A stretch of DNA of 64,000 bases from assembly GCF_009296315.1 (NCBI RefSeq), contig NZ_WHLY01000002.1, positions 4,252,501 to 4,316,500 of the forward strand. Reading direction: 5' to 3'. Below are positions 36,617 to 46,075 of the stretch, one piece after another (positions within the stretch are counted from its first letter, which is position 1; each line of letters begins with the position of its first letter). The position numbers and the translations under genes are program-made. The notes below the pieces were generated by a model that searched no databases, was not told the origin of the DNA, and worked only from the letters and a program-made list of their open reading frames with translations. This stretch comes from Salmonirosea aquatica (GTDB lineage: Bacteria; Bacteroidota; Bacteroidia; Cytophagales; Spirosomataceae).

Positions 36617-39600
36617 ATGTCCACCAGAATAAATCCCTTTCCCGGACTAAGAAGCTTCGAATCGCAGGATTCCGACCTGTTCTTTGGTCGGGAGAACCAT
36701 ATTCGGGAATTGCGGAACAAACTTTCCGCTACCCGTTTTCTGGCTATTGTGGCTTCGTCGGGTAGCGGAAAATCGTCCCTTATCAAGGCGGGCTTGGTAC
36801 CCTCGTTGAAACGGGAAAAGCTCAGTGGCACAGCTTCTGAAGACTGGAACATCATTTTGTTCAAGCCGGGTGCGGCCCCCATCCGGAGCCTGGCCCAGGC
36901 CCTGCGTAAAAACGTTTCGGGTTCGGAAAGTGGGTTTGAAGGCCTTGAGGCCGAATTGAGAGCGGGTGCAAGTCCGGTGCACGAGCTGATGCTCCGGACA
37001 TTTCCCGACCGCTCCACTCTGCTGGTGATCGATCAGTTCGAGGAAGTTTTTCGCTATGGTTCGACCGACGAAAATAGCGAAACCGCACAACTGATCGGGG
37101 CGATCATGGAAATGGTGCGGCAGCCCGACAGTCCGGTTTATGTAGTACTGACGATGCGTTCGGACTACCTCGACAACTGCACCAACTACGAGGGGTTTAC
37201 CGAAATGATCAACCGGGGCTACTATTTGCTCCCCAAAATGAATCCCGGCGAAATCAGGCAGGCCATCGTCCTACCCATCGAAGCCAGAGGAGCCACTATC
37301 ACTTCGGAACTGACCAACCGGCTAATTGGAGAAATCGGCAGTAGCTACGACAGTCTGCCGATTCTGCAGCACGCACTGATGCGTACCTGGGACTATTGGG
37401 AAAATCAACATACGCCGCAACCGATCGACAAAACGCACTACGAGGCCATTGGCACCATGCAGGAGGCCATTTCGCGCCATGCTGAGGAAATCTATCACGC
37501 TCTTCCCGACGCCAAAAGCCAGTTGGCTACCGAGAAATTATTCAAGTCCCTCATTGAACTGGCTCCCGGCGACATCGGGGTCATGCGTCCCATGCGGCTA
37601 CGTAAGATCATGCGCGTGACGGGTTTGTCGGAAGAACTCCTGACCGATGTGATCAATCGCCTCCGTCAACAGGGGGTATCTTTCCTGACGCCTTCCTATA
37701 CCCAGAAAATCGATCAGGAGTCATTTATCGATATTTCACTGGAGAAAATAATGATCCTGTGGGATCGCCTCCGGGGCTGGATCAGCGAAGAAACCGAATC
37801 GGCCAAACTGTACCGGAAAATCGGCCTGGCCGCCCAACTCAATCAAGCGGGTAAAACGGGCCTGCTCGTCAATCCCGAATTGCAGCTGGGCATCAAGTGG
37901 CTCCGTGACGAGCAACCTACCCTTGAATGGGCCGAAAAATACGACCCCTACTTTGAACGGGTAGTCAATTATCTGGACAACAGTCTGATCCAATATGAAA
38001 ACACCATCAAGGATAGTGAAGACAAACAAAAGCGGGAGCTCAAGCGGGCGCGCTACTTCGCCATTGTCATGGGCGTGGGCTCCCTGATGTCCCTGCTTTT
38101 TCTGGTGATTTCCCTGGTACTGCGCTATGATGCCGAACAAAGCCGAAAACAGTCGGTGGAAAAAGAGAAATTGGCCCTGGCGGAACGGAAGCGGGCAGAG
38201 GAGCAAACCCGGGAGTCGATTTCACAAAAACGGATTGCGGAACAGCAGGAAACCATTGCCGAAGAGCAGCGCCTGCTCACCGAAGAGCAGCGTGCGATTG
38301 CCGTGCGCGAACAACGCACGGCCGAGGTCAAGCGCCTGGAGGCGGAAATAGCCCGGGGAATTGCCATTGTTGAAAAAACCAAGGCAGATTCGGCCCAGAA
38401 ACGGGCCGAGATGCAGAAAGATTTGGCGGTCAAGTCGAGGGCTCTGGCCGACCTTTTACGAATTCAGGCCGACTCGTCGCGTCGGGAGGCACAGACTTCC
38501 CAGAAAGATGCCGAAGCCCAGCGGGGACGGGCGGTAGCCCGGTCGGTAGCCATCCAGTCGTACCAGATGAGCGACAATTCGCAGGAAGGCCTGCCTGCTC
38601 TCCTGGCTGCCCAGTCTTTCCGACTTAATCTTCGCACGGGAGGGCGTAAGGACAATCCCGACATTTTTAAGGCACTGGCCAAGGTGGCCGATACCCAGAC
38701 GATCCTCCGCTGGCACAACGGTGAGGTGCGGACGGTAATTCGCCAGCCTGGCAGTGATACGTACGCCTCGGCAGGTGACGACGGTACGGTGAAAGTCTGG
38801 AATGCGGATCTGGGACGACATCCGGGCGTACAGACTTTCTCTACTGGTGACAAGAAGGTACCCCTCCGCTCCCTGGCCTTTTCAAAGGATGGGAGCCAGT
38901 TAGTTGCGGGCAGCGCCACCGGAGCCCTGTATGCCTGGGCTACTGCGCAACCCGCAGGCGGGCCCTCCAAAGTGATACAGGCCCATTCTGGGGTGATCAA
39001 CAGTGTACTGGTCAATCCAGTCAGTGGCCAACTCGTCACCGTCGGCGGAGACGGGGCTGTCAGAACCTGGAAGATTACATCCGCGGGTCCGGACTCGGTG
39101 CAGAACGTTAAATCCGGAATGGAGTTTTTCTGTGCCCGACTCACCCCCGATGGCAAGTACCTCGCCTGCGGGGCCAGTCAGGGGCGCGTGGCGGTGTTCG
39201 ACTTGGCCGATTTGGGCAAAGCGCCGGACATTCATTCCTATTTCGGATTCGGCAATCGGGTCACGGCCCTGGCTTTTAGTCCGGATGGTACCAGTCTGAT
39301 TACCGCCAATTCGGCAGGAATGCTGTACCAACTGGGCTTTTCCGGCAAAACTATCGACCGCATAGGCTCGCCCCTCTCGGGTCGCCATACCTCGCCGGTC
39401 AACGATATCGTGTTTTCTCCTGATGGGACCTTGATGGCTACGTGCAGCTACGACTGGACGGTGCATCTCTGGAATTATGAAAATATTGCTAACCGGCAGG
39501 TGCAACCCATCCTGCTCGACGATTTCGACACCTGGGTATTCGGGGTGGCTTTTTCCAAAGACAGCAAGCAGCTACTGGCCTGCGGTGCCGACCGCACCGT

Positions 39601-39745
39601 GCGGGTATGGGATATAGACCCCGATAGCCTGTATCAACAGGTACTTCGGAAAGTGGACCGTGACTTGACGCAAGACGAATGGAACCGGTACATCGGTCGG
39701 GATGTGCCCTATGAGAAATCAGTGAAGAAGAGCGATGTTCAATAA
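36617..39745 (+). CDS. Membrane-tethered STAND NTPase with coiled coil and WD40 repeats
   Basis: 1042 residues: N-terminal nSTAND-type P-loop (IVASSGSGKSSLIKAG, near residues 45-58), Walker B LLVIDQFEEVFRYGS, sensor-type TMRSDYLDNC, winged-helix-like region; one membrane helix near 480-503 (FAIVMGVGSLMSLLFLVISL); a 130-residue Glu/Arg/Gln coiled coil (about 510-640); and WD40 repeats from about 695 to 1000 (TYASAGDDGTVKVWNADLG; VTVGGDGAVRTWKI; MATCSYDWTVHLWNYEN). STAND proteins are signal-dependent switches that oligomerise on ligand binding. The WD40 part is the likely sensor, outside or facing the envelope. Stop overlaps the TonB receptor start by 11 bp. Confidence 0.9.
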   Translation: MSTRINPFPGLRSFESQDSDLFFGRENHIRELRNKLSATRFLAIVASSGSGKSSLIKAGLVPSLKREKLSGTASEDWNIILFKPGAAPIRSLAQALRKNVSGSESGFEGLEAELRAGASPVHELMLRTFPDRSTLLVIDQFEEVFRYGSTDENSETAQLIGAIMEMVRQPDSPVYVVLTMRSDYLDNCTNYEGFTEMINRGYYLLPKMNPGEIRQAIVLPIEARGATITSELTNRLIGEIGSSYDSLPILQHALMRTWDYWENQHTPQPIDKTHYEAIGTMQEAISRHAEEIYHALPDAKSQLATEKLFKSLIELAPGDIGVMRPMRLRKIMRVTGLSEELLTDVINRLRQQGVSFLTPSYTQKIDQESFIDISLEKIMILWDRLRGWISEETESAKLYRKIGLAAQLNQAGKTGLLVNPELQLGIKWLRDEQPTLEWAEKYDPYFERVVNYLDNSLIQYENTIKDSEDKQKRELKRARYFAIVMGVGSLMSLLFLVISLVLRYDAEQSRKQSVEKEKLALAERKRAEEQTRESISQKRIAEQQETIAEEQRLLTEEQRAIAVREQRTAEVKRLEAEIARGIAIVEKTKADSAQKRAEMQKDLAVKSRALADLLRIQADSSRREAQTSQKDAEAQRGRAVARSVAIQSYQMSDNSQEGLPALLAAQSFRLNLRTGGRKDNPDIFKALAKVADTQTILRWHNGEVRTVIRQPGSDTYASAGDDGTVKVWNADLGRHPGVQTFSTGDKKVPLRSLAFSKDGSQLVAGSATGALYAWATAQPAGGPSKVIQAHSGVINSVLVNPVSGQLVTVGGDGAVRTWKITSAGPDSVQNVKSGMEFFCARLTPDGKYLACGASQGRVAVFDLADLGKAPDIHSYFGFGNRVTALAFSPDGTSLITANSAGMLYQLGFSGKTIDRIGSPLSGRHTSPVNDIVFSPDGTLMATCSYDWTVHLWNYENIANRQVQPILLDDFDTWVFGVAFSKDSKQLLACGADRTVRVWDIDPDSLYQQVLRKVDRDLTQDEWNRYIGRDVPYEKSVKKSDVQ

Positions 39746-42395
39746 CAGTATCTCCATACCGCCCGCCTTTCGGCTCAGGAAGTTATCCAACGCTTTGGGA
39801 GCGATCTTGCTGGTGTTGCTGGGCACAGCTTCCTGGGCCCAGAATGCCTGCGACCAGTCCATCCTGATTCCCGACGCCGAAAAAAGGTACGCAACGGGGA
39901 ATTTCGACGAATTATTGCAGAGCCTGCGGCCTTGTATCGAGAATGGTTTCAATGAGGATGGAAAGGTACAGGCCTACAAAATTCTGGTCAAAACGTACCT
40001 GGCTATGGATTCGCTGGAGCAGGCGCGCATTGCCACACAGAAGATTCTGGACATCAACCCCGTGTTCGAACCCGACTTTTCGGCCTCCGATCAATTCAAG
40101 GCCCTGGTGCAGGATATGAAAGATTTGCAGGAAAAAATTATGGAAATCACCTCGGTTTCCAAAAAAGCTGAAAACCTGCTTCAGGTACCTGCCACAGTGA
40201 TGGTAATTACCGAAAAGGACATCCGGCAACGGGGCTATCATAGTCTGGAACAGATGCTGCACGATTTGCCCGGCTTCGATATTGCCAAGGGAAATGGGCC
40301 CGGCTATGCCTATTTCTACCAGCGGGGTTATCGCTCCATTTCCAACGACCGCATCCTGCTTCTGATTGATGGCGTGGAAGAAAACGACCTGGTTTCTAAT
40401 AACATACCCATTTCCCGGCAGTACCCGGTTTCCGACATCGAGCGTGTGGAAGTCATCTACGGGCCCGCTTCTACCTTGTATGGGGCCAATGCTTTTTCGG
40501 GAGTGATCAACGTGATTACCAAAAGCTACAAAGCCAGCACCGGAACCAACAATAAGCTGGGGTTCGCCGGACAAGCCCGAACGGGTACCTGGAATACCTC
40601 CAGCGTGGATGGCATCCTGACTGGGAAAACCAAGGACGTGGCGGTGTCGGTCATCGGGCGTTACTTTCAGTCCGATGAAATGAACCTCGCACGCCGCTAT
40701 GCTACCTGGAACTACGATCCCCGAACGCCCGATCAGTACGCGGGGTTGCTGAGCATGGAGGGTACCGATGCCAGTGGAAATTTTCTGGCCCAGAAATACC
40801 TGACCAGCAGCGGGCTGCTCCAGAAGTACCCCGGTAGCAATCTCTTTGCCATCGATTATGCCAACAATGGACAAGCATCCGCGATCAGACTTACGCCCGA
40901 GGGGCAGCAGAAAGCAGCCGAATTGGATAATGCCGGAGTGTTTGCGGGTACGGTAACGGGCGAGCCCGTGGGCTACGATAATTTTTCGCAGGACTGGTTT
41001 GTACGCGTGAAAGTGGAATTCAAGGAGCTGACGCTCTCAGCCTATAGTTGGAAAACGAATGAGGGAGCCACACCATGGTACACCAACCGCTCGCGCCTGG
41101 TGGCTCCCGACCGCTCGCGCTGGGTTACGGCCAACAATGCTTTTTCGAGCGTTTATACCAAATCATTCAGCGAAAAATTTCAGGTTTTGAACATCACTTC
41201 GTTCAAAATCCACGAAATAAATGGTAATACTAACCTGGCTTCCTACTCAGGCTATTACAATACACGCTATTCCCTGCTCGACCTGGCCAATGGGCGCATG
41301 CCTACTACCACGACGCAGTATTCCTACCGCTACTCCAACCAACTTCGGAATGAATTACGCTTTTTCTTAACGCCCTCGGCTAAAATAGATATAAGTGGTG
41401 GCCTGGAAATCCGGGCCAGCTATATCCAGGGCGACTATATCCGCTCAAACCTGCCTTTTCCTGATGAAACGGGCTATCTGCTCGATTCGGTTGCGGGTGG
41501 AAACAACTACCGTAGTTATGATCTGGGTCTGTATTCGCAACTGACCTATCGGCCCTCAAGCTACCTGAAACTAGTGGCCGGATTGCGGCTGGACGATAAC
41601 CGTATCCGGAATCTGGGTGGTTACGGGTCGGTGATCAATCCGCGTCTGGCGGCCATCCTGATTCGGGGAAAGTTTATTTTCAAGGGCATTTATGCCACAG
41701 CATTCAAAGATGCCTCCAACCTGCAGAAGTACGGCACCGCACCCGATCGCCGCCTCAACAACCCTACCCTGCTGCCCGAACGGGTGCAGAATGTGGAGGT
41801 CAGCGCCAACCTACGGGTTAACAAAGAACTGTCGTTCAGTGCGCAGGCTTACCATGCCGTCTATAGTAATGTGATCGGCACCGCGCGGGTACAGTTACCC
41901 GATGGGAGCAGTACGAACCAATTCCAGCCCATCGGCAGACAAATGATCTGGGGGATGCAGGGGGAGGGTTCCTACAAAACGGACCGACTCAACGTGTGGG
42001 GTAATTTTACCTTTACACAGCCCTGGGATGAGGAAACCGACCAGCGAATCAGTGATATAGCCGATTTTATGGGCAATGTGGGAGCCAATTATCAAGTAAC
42101 CAAAAAACTGGACGTAAACCTGATTGCCAACTATGTGAGCGCGCGCAAAACCGGGTTAGGTACCTCGGGAAGCAGCAATCCAATCACACGGTTTGATCCT
42201 TATCTGATTTTTAATACCACCGTTACCTATCAAAATATCCTGAAGGGGATTTCCCTCCAATTGACTGTCAACAACCTGGCCGATACAGAATACTTCGTGC
42301 CGGGGATCCGATCGGCAGATGGGGTTTCTTTCGCATCCAGGTTCCCGCAGGACCGCCGCTACGTAGCGCTGGGCGTGTTGGTGGACGTGCATTAG
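39735..42395 (+). CDS. TonB-dependent receptor with unusual N-terminal helical (TPR-like) domain
   Basis: 886 residues. Signal peptide ends SWAQN; residues about 35-135 are helical (CDQSILIPDAEKRYATGNFD; VKTYLAMDSLEQARIATQKI), resembling TPR units and replacing the carboxypeptidase-like domain typical of the phylum. Then plug domain (VPATVMVITEKDIRQRGYHS; RILLLIDGVEENDLVS; VEVIYGPASTLYGANAFSGV) and beta barrel ending GVLVDVH. Substrate unknown. It overlaps the STAND gene by 11 bp, so expression is coupled; this suggests the receptor reports substrate binding to the signalling block, which is inference. Confidence 0.9.
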   Translation: MFNNSISIPPAFRLRKLSNALGAILLVLLGTASWAQNACDQSILIPDAEKRYATGNFDELLQSLRPCIENGFNEDGKVQAYKILVKTYLAMDSLEQARIATQKILDINPVFEPDFSASDQFKALVQDMKDLQEKIMEITSVSKKAENLLQVPATVMVITEKDIRQRGYHSLEQMLHDLPGFDIAKGNGPGYAYFYQRGYRSISNDRILLLIDGVEENDLVSNNIPISRQYPVSDIERVEVIYGPASTLYGANAFSGVINVITKSYKASTGTNNKLGFAGQARTGTWNTSSVDGILTGKTKDVAVSVIGRYFQSDEMNLARRYATWNYDPRTPDQYAGLLSMEGTDASGNFLAQKYLTSSGLLQKYPGSNLFAIDYANNGQASAIRLTPEGQQKAAELDNAGVFAGTVTGEPVGYDNFSQDWFVRVKVEFKELTLSAYSWKTNEGATPWYTNRSRLVAPDRSRWVTANNAFSSVYTKSFSEKFQVLNITSFKIHEINGNTNLASYSGYYNTRYSLLDLANGRMPTTTTQYSYRYSNQLRNELRFFLTPSAKIDISGGLEIRASYIQGDYIRSNLPFPDETGYLLDSVAGGNNYRSYDLGLYSQLTYRPSSYLKLVAGLRLDDNRIRNLGGYGSVINPRLAAILIRGKFIFKGIYATAFKDASNLQKYGTAPDRRLNNPTLLPERVQNVEVSANLRVNKELSFSAQAYHAVYSNVIGTARVQLPDGSSTNQFQPIGRQMIWGMQGEGSYKTDRLNVWGNFTFTQPWDEETDQRISDIADFMGNVGANYQVTKKLDVNLIANYVSARKTGLGTSGSSNPITRFDPYLIFNTTVTYQNILKGISLQLTVNNLADTEYFVPGIRSADGVSFASRFPQDRRYVALGVLVDVH

Positions 42396-42444
42396 CTAAG
42401 GTACCGGCCATTACTTTTCACAAACCTTTAAAAACCCTAACCCC

Positions 42445-43062
42445 ATGAACTATCCATCCATTACCAATACTATATACCCCATTGTAAACCCATTGGCCAT
42501 GACACGCACTCTACACCAACTGAGCAAGGGTTTGGAAATAAAGGAAGTCTTTTACCCTAACCAGATGACCGAAATCGGCAAATTCAGGATACGGGGATGG
42601 AAAAATGAAAGTGGGGTGAATCCCGATTTCTTTGCCAAAGACCTCTGGCTCGATGAAATCGATCGCTTTTCCCATCACTGGGTTGCCACGGTAAATCAAA
42701 CCATTGTGGCGGTTTCCAGGCTCAGTTTCCATGATTCGCTTAGTGATGTTCCGTATGCGAACCTGCTCAAGCCTGAGCACAGGCCCTATTTTGAAAACCG
42801 GCGAATTGCCTCGATCAACCGCCTGGTGGTGGCACCCGAATACCGGGGGATGGGGCTGGCGGGCCAGATGGATCGGATCAGAATCGAGTGCGCCACCCGG
42901 CAGGCCGATGTGATGATTGCCTTTCCGCAACTGTCGCGCATCGAGTCGTTGCAAAGAAAGGGATTCGTCCTGATCGAGCAACTGGAAAATATCCCCGAGA
43001 TGCCGGAGCGTCCCTTTTTTGTGATGGCGCTGGACTTAAAAAAAGGATCGATCGATGAATAA
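42445..43062 (+). CDS. GNAT-family N-acetyltransferase
   Basis: 205 residues, GNAT core with acetyl-CoA loop RLVVAPEYRGMGLAGQMDRI preceded by the strand WVATVNQTIVAVSRLSFHD. N-terminal 40 residues lack similarity I recognise and may be an extra segment from a too-early start (a second Met lies at residue 19). Substrate unknown; family members also make N-acyl homoserine lactone-like or amino-acid conjugates. Within the partner-switching block, 49 bp after the receptor and 38 bp before the transporter gene. Confidence 0.85.
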   Translation: MNYPSITNTIYPIVNPLAMTRTLHQLSKGLEIKEVFYPNQMTEIGKFRIRGWKNESGVNPDFFAKDLWLDEIDRFSHHWVATVNQTIVAVSRLSFHDSLSDVPYANLLKPEHRPYFENRRIASINRLVVAPEYRGMGLAGQMDRIRIECATRQADVMIAFPQLSRIESLQRKGFVLIEQLENIPEMPERPFFVMALDLKKGSIDE

Positions 43063-43100
43063 GGATTTGTTATTCAGCTTACTATGTATAAAAACACGCT

Positions 43101-46028
43101 TTGACCAGTAGCTCGTTATACCGTTTTGTCGACCTTAAGGAAGGTGAAGAAAAAACCGTTGGCCTGTTCATCGGCTATTCGTTCTTTATGGGCGTGGCGG
43201 TAGCTATTTTCTACACGGCTACCACGTCGCTGTTCCTGCTTTCCTTTGAGCGCACCATGCTACCCAAGGCCTACATCGTGGGTGGAATCGTAGTGTATGC
43301 CCTGGGGTTGATTACGAGCTACATCCAAAAAAGGATCCGGTTTTCCTACCTGGTCAACGGTCTCATTTACTTCCTGATGTTTTCCGTCACGGGATTGGTG
43401 CTTTCTTATCAGTTCAGCGATATCAAGTGGTTTATTTTCTTTCTGTTTGTATGGAACCGGGTGTTCGTATTTGTAAATGGCATCACCTTTTGGTCCACGG
43501 CGGCCCGCCTGTTCAACCTTCAGCAGGCCAAGCGGTTGTTTGGCCTGATCAGCACCGGAGAAGTGATTTCTTCCATTGTCAGTTATTTTTCGGTCCCCCT
43601 GTTGCTTAAGTTCATATCCACCGATCAGCTGCTGTACATTGTCGCCCTGGCGGTAGGAGCCTGTATCCTGCTCATGAGCCTTATTATCAATCGTTTCTCG
43701 GGGCAGCTGGCGGTTATTGCCGAACCCGCGCCCCGCGAAGCTACCTCGGCGGGCAACCCGCGCAGCTGGAAGCGTTTCCTGGCCAATCCCTACTACCTTC
43801 TGGTGTTTCTATTGGCCATGCTGCCGGTGGTGGGTTTGTTTTTCGTAGATTTTATGTTCGCCGTAGAATCCAAGGAGGTTTTTCCCGACAAAGAGCTCCT
43901 GGCCAGTTTCCTAGGGGTTTTCTTTGGGTTTTGTGCTTTAATCGAAATCGTGATCAAGACTGTTTTATACAATAAACTCATCGCTCGCTTTGGCCTGACC
44001 CTGGGGGTAGCTTTGCTACCCCTAACGCTGCTTTTCAGCTTGACGTTGGCCGTTAGCTATGGCGTCGTGTATGGTACCACCGCTCTTTTTTTTGCCTTCA
44101 TCGTGCTGAGTCGGTTTTTTATGAGTTCGGTGCGCAAGTCGATCAACGAGCCTTCCTTTCAGGTACTTATGCAGCCGATTCCCTCCTCCGAGCGCTCCGA
44201 AGTGCAAAGCCGGATCGAGGGTGGACCCAAAGCGTTCGGTAACATTGTACCGGGGGTAATTCTGTTGTTGCTCACGAGTGTGAGTTTCATTGGTACCGTC
44301 GAAATTGCCGCCTTTTTTCTGATTATTCTGATGGGATGGCTCTATGTGTCCCTCAAGATACAGGGCCAGTATCGTGGTGTGCTGCGGGCGTTGCTGGAGA
44401 AGTCACAGGCCGGAATCAGGCATAGCCTGGATGCTTACCAATACGCGGCGTGGCGCCTCGCGGAAGCCCGCCGTACCGCCTCACTGAGTTCGGAGCGGAG
44501 CAGTTTCGAGTTCATTGTCAAACTGGTGGAATCTCCCCGTACGGCGGACCGCGTGCTGGCCGCCAGCCTGTTGGGCGAGTCGGGCCGGTACTTTGCCTAT
44601 AAATACCTGACGCGGCTTATCCACGATGAATCGAGTGCGGTTCAGAACGCCGCTCTGGCTGCCGCGGCTACCATCCGAAATCCCGAGCTCCTACCCCTGT
44701 TGATCGTTCATCTGGAGCGGGATGCTACCCATGAAGCCGCCGCGTATGGTTTGCTGGGCGTTGGCGAAACCGCTATCCGTGAGCTGGCCCGCAGTTTTGG
44801 GCAGTCGGCGGGCCATACCGTAATGCAGTTGCGGCTGATCCGGGTTATCCGGCAGATCGGCGGTCCCAGGGCCGTCAAGTTTTTGCGGTCGGTATTGAAC
44901 TCACCGGATGCCGCGGTGCGGGATGAGGTATACGGAGCTCTGAAAGAGCTTGACTATCAGGTCACGATCACGGAACGTATCTACCTTACCTCCGAAATCG
45001 GCGACCGGATTGAGTTATTTGTATGGTTATTGGCCGCGCAGCGCGACTTAAGCGGCTACCCGCCCGATTCGGATATCCAGTCGGCAATTGAAAGTGAAAA
45101 ACGCCGGATCGTGCCCAAAATCTTCACGCTGCTCTCATTGTTGCCCGGTGCACAGCGGTACGATTTTATCAGTGAACTGCTCCTCAGCGACAACCACGAA
45201 ACCCAGGGGTACCTGCTGGAGGTGATGAATATGACCCTTCCCAATGAGTGGAAAGGAAAATTGATCCCATTATTTGAAGACGTTCCCCTGGTGGAGAAGC
45301 TCAAACGTTGCGCCGCAGACTATCCTCAGCGTGTACTCTCGCCTCAGGAGAGACTTGGGGATATAGTCAACCGGCACTTCTCGCGGGTTTCGAGCTGGCT
45401 CAAGGCCACCGCCCTGCACCAATTAGCCCAGTTGCCTCAAGACAATGCCCTTATCCTGGCCGCCCACGCCGTATCACCCGACGAAGTTATTTCTGAAATA
45501 GCCCTGTCAGCGCTTTACAAATCCAATCCGGCCCGTTTTGAATCGTTACGGCAGGTGATGGAGGCACGGAACGACACGTTTCATCTCAAAATTTGCCGCC
45601 GCATAGCGAACTCTCCGTTAGACTATGACCTGTTGTGGTACCGGGTAGATGTGTTGCGGCGTACCGAGCGATTTGGGCTCAGAGACGGGGATGAACTGCT
45701 GACGGTGGCTCCTTTCCTGAATAAGTATACATTGGAAGCGGGAGAGGCTCTGGGCGAAGAGGTGCTGGTACGTCCCGGAAAAGTGTTCTGGCTGGTGGCA
45801 AGCGGTACTTTGACCGTCCAGTCGAATCAGGGCCCTACCCAGGTACTCGGGCCGTACGATTGGTGCGAGCTGACACCGGCCGAATCAAAACAGATTACGA
45901 TGCGAGCCAGCGAACCCTCGGAGGTATACGCTATGGACGAACCACAACTGAACCACCTCCGGGCGTTCGAGTACCAACTGGCCGCCCCGCCACAGGGGGC
46001 CGTCGCCGAGAATGCCATGGCCCAGTAG
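43101..46028 (+). CDS. NTT/MFS-like membrane transporter fused to HEAT repeats and cNMP-binding-like domain
   Basis: 975 residues, TTG start. The first 430 residues are about 12 membrane helices of the ATP/ADP-translocase-like (Npt1/Npt2) type: GLFIGYSFFMGVAVAIFYTA; VFVFVNGITFWSTAARLFNL; AKRLFGLISTGEVISSIVSY. Residues about 440-780 contain HEAT-like helical repeats (VLAASLLGESGRYFAYKYLT; AVQNAALAAAATIRNPELLP), and the final 130 look like a cyclic-nucleotide-binding beta roll (EAGEALGEEVLVRPGKVFWL). Such fusions are signalling proteins more than plain transporters; ligand and cargo unknown. Followed by the propeller kinase. Confidence 0.85.
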   Translation: MTSSSLYRFVDLKEGEEKTVGLFIGYSFFMGVAVAIFYTATTSLFLLSFERTMLPKAYIVGGIVVYALGLITSYIQKRIRFSYLVNGLIYFLMFSVTGLVLSYQFSDIKWFIFFLFVWNRVFVFVNGITFWSTAARLFNLQQAKRLFGLISTGEVISSIVSYFSVPLLLKFISTDQLLYIVALAVGACILLMSLIINRFSGQLAVIAEPAPREATSAGNPRSWKRFLANPYYLLVFLLAMLPVVGLFFVDFMFAVESKEVFPDKELLASFLGVFFGFCALIEIVIKTVLYNKLIARFGLTLGVALLPLTLLFSLTLAVSYGVVYGTTALFFAFIVLSRFFMSSVRKSINEPSFQVLMQPIPSSERSEVQSRIEGGPKAFGNIVPGVILLLLTSVSFIGTVEIAAFFLIILMGWLYVSLKIQGQYRGVLRALLEKSQAGIRHSLDAYQYAAWRLAEARRTASLSSERSSFEFIVKLVESPRTADRVLAASLLGESGRYFAYKYLTRLIHDESSAVQNAALAAAATIRNPELLPLLIVHLERDATHEAAAYGLLGVGETAIRELARSFGQSAGHTVMQLRLIRVIRQIGGPRAVKFLRSVLNSPDAAVRDEVYGALKELDYQVTITERIYLTSEIGDRIELFVWLLAAQRDLSGYPPDSDIQSAIESEKRRIVPKIFTLLSLLPGAQRYDFISELLLSDNHETQGYLLEVMNMTLPNEWKGKLIPLFEDVPLVEKLKRCAADYPQRVLSPQERLGDIVNRHFSRVSSWLKATALHQLAQLPQDNALILAAHAVSPDEVISEIALSALYKSNPARFESLRQVMEARNDTFHLKICRRIANSPLDYDLLWYRVDVLRRTERFGLRDGDELLTVAPFLNKYTLEAGEALGEEVLVRPGKVFWLVASGTLTVQSNQGPTQVLGPYDWCELTPAESKQITMRASEPSEVYAMDEPQLNHLRAFEYQLAAPPQGAVAENAMAQ

Positions 46029-46075
46029 CACGCACCAAACACAGAAAATACGATAGAACAAGGTTTTTACAAACA

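Noticed and set aside
39912-40874. 320-residue minus-strand frame
   Set aside because: Antisense to the TonB receptor; composition is that of a shadow frame.
45860-46075. Extension of the propeller kinase upstream of 46076
   Set aside because: It would overlap 169 bp of the transporter gene, and the ATG at 46076 is followed directly by a signal-like segment.
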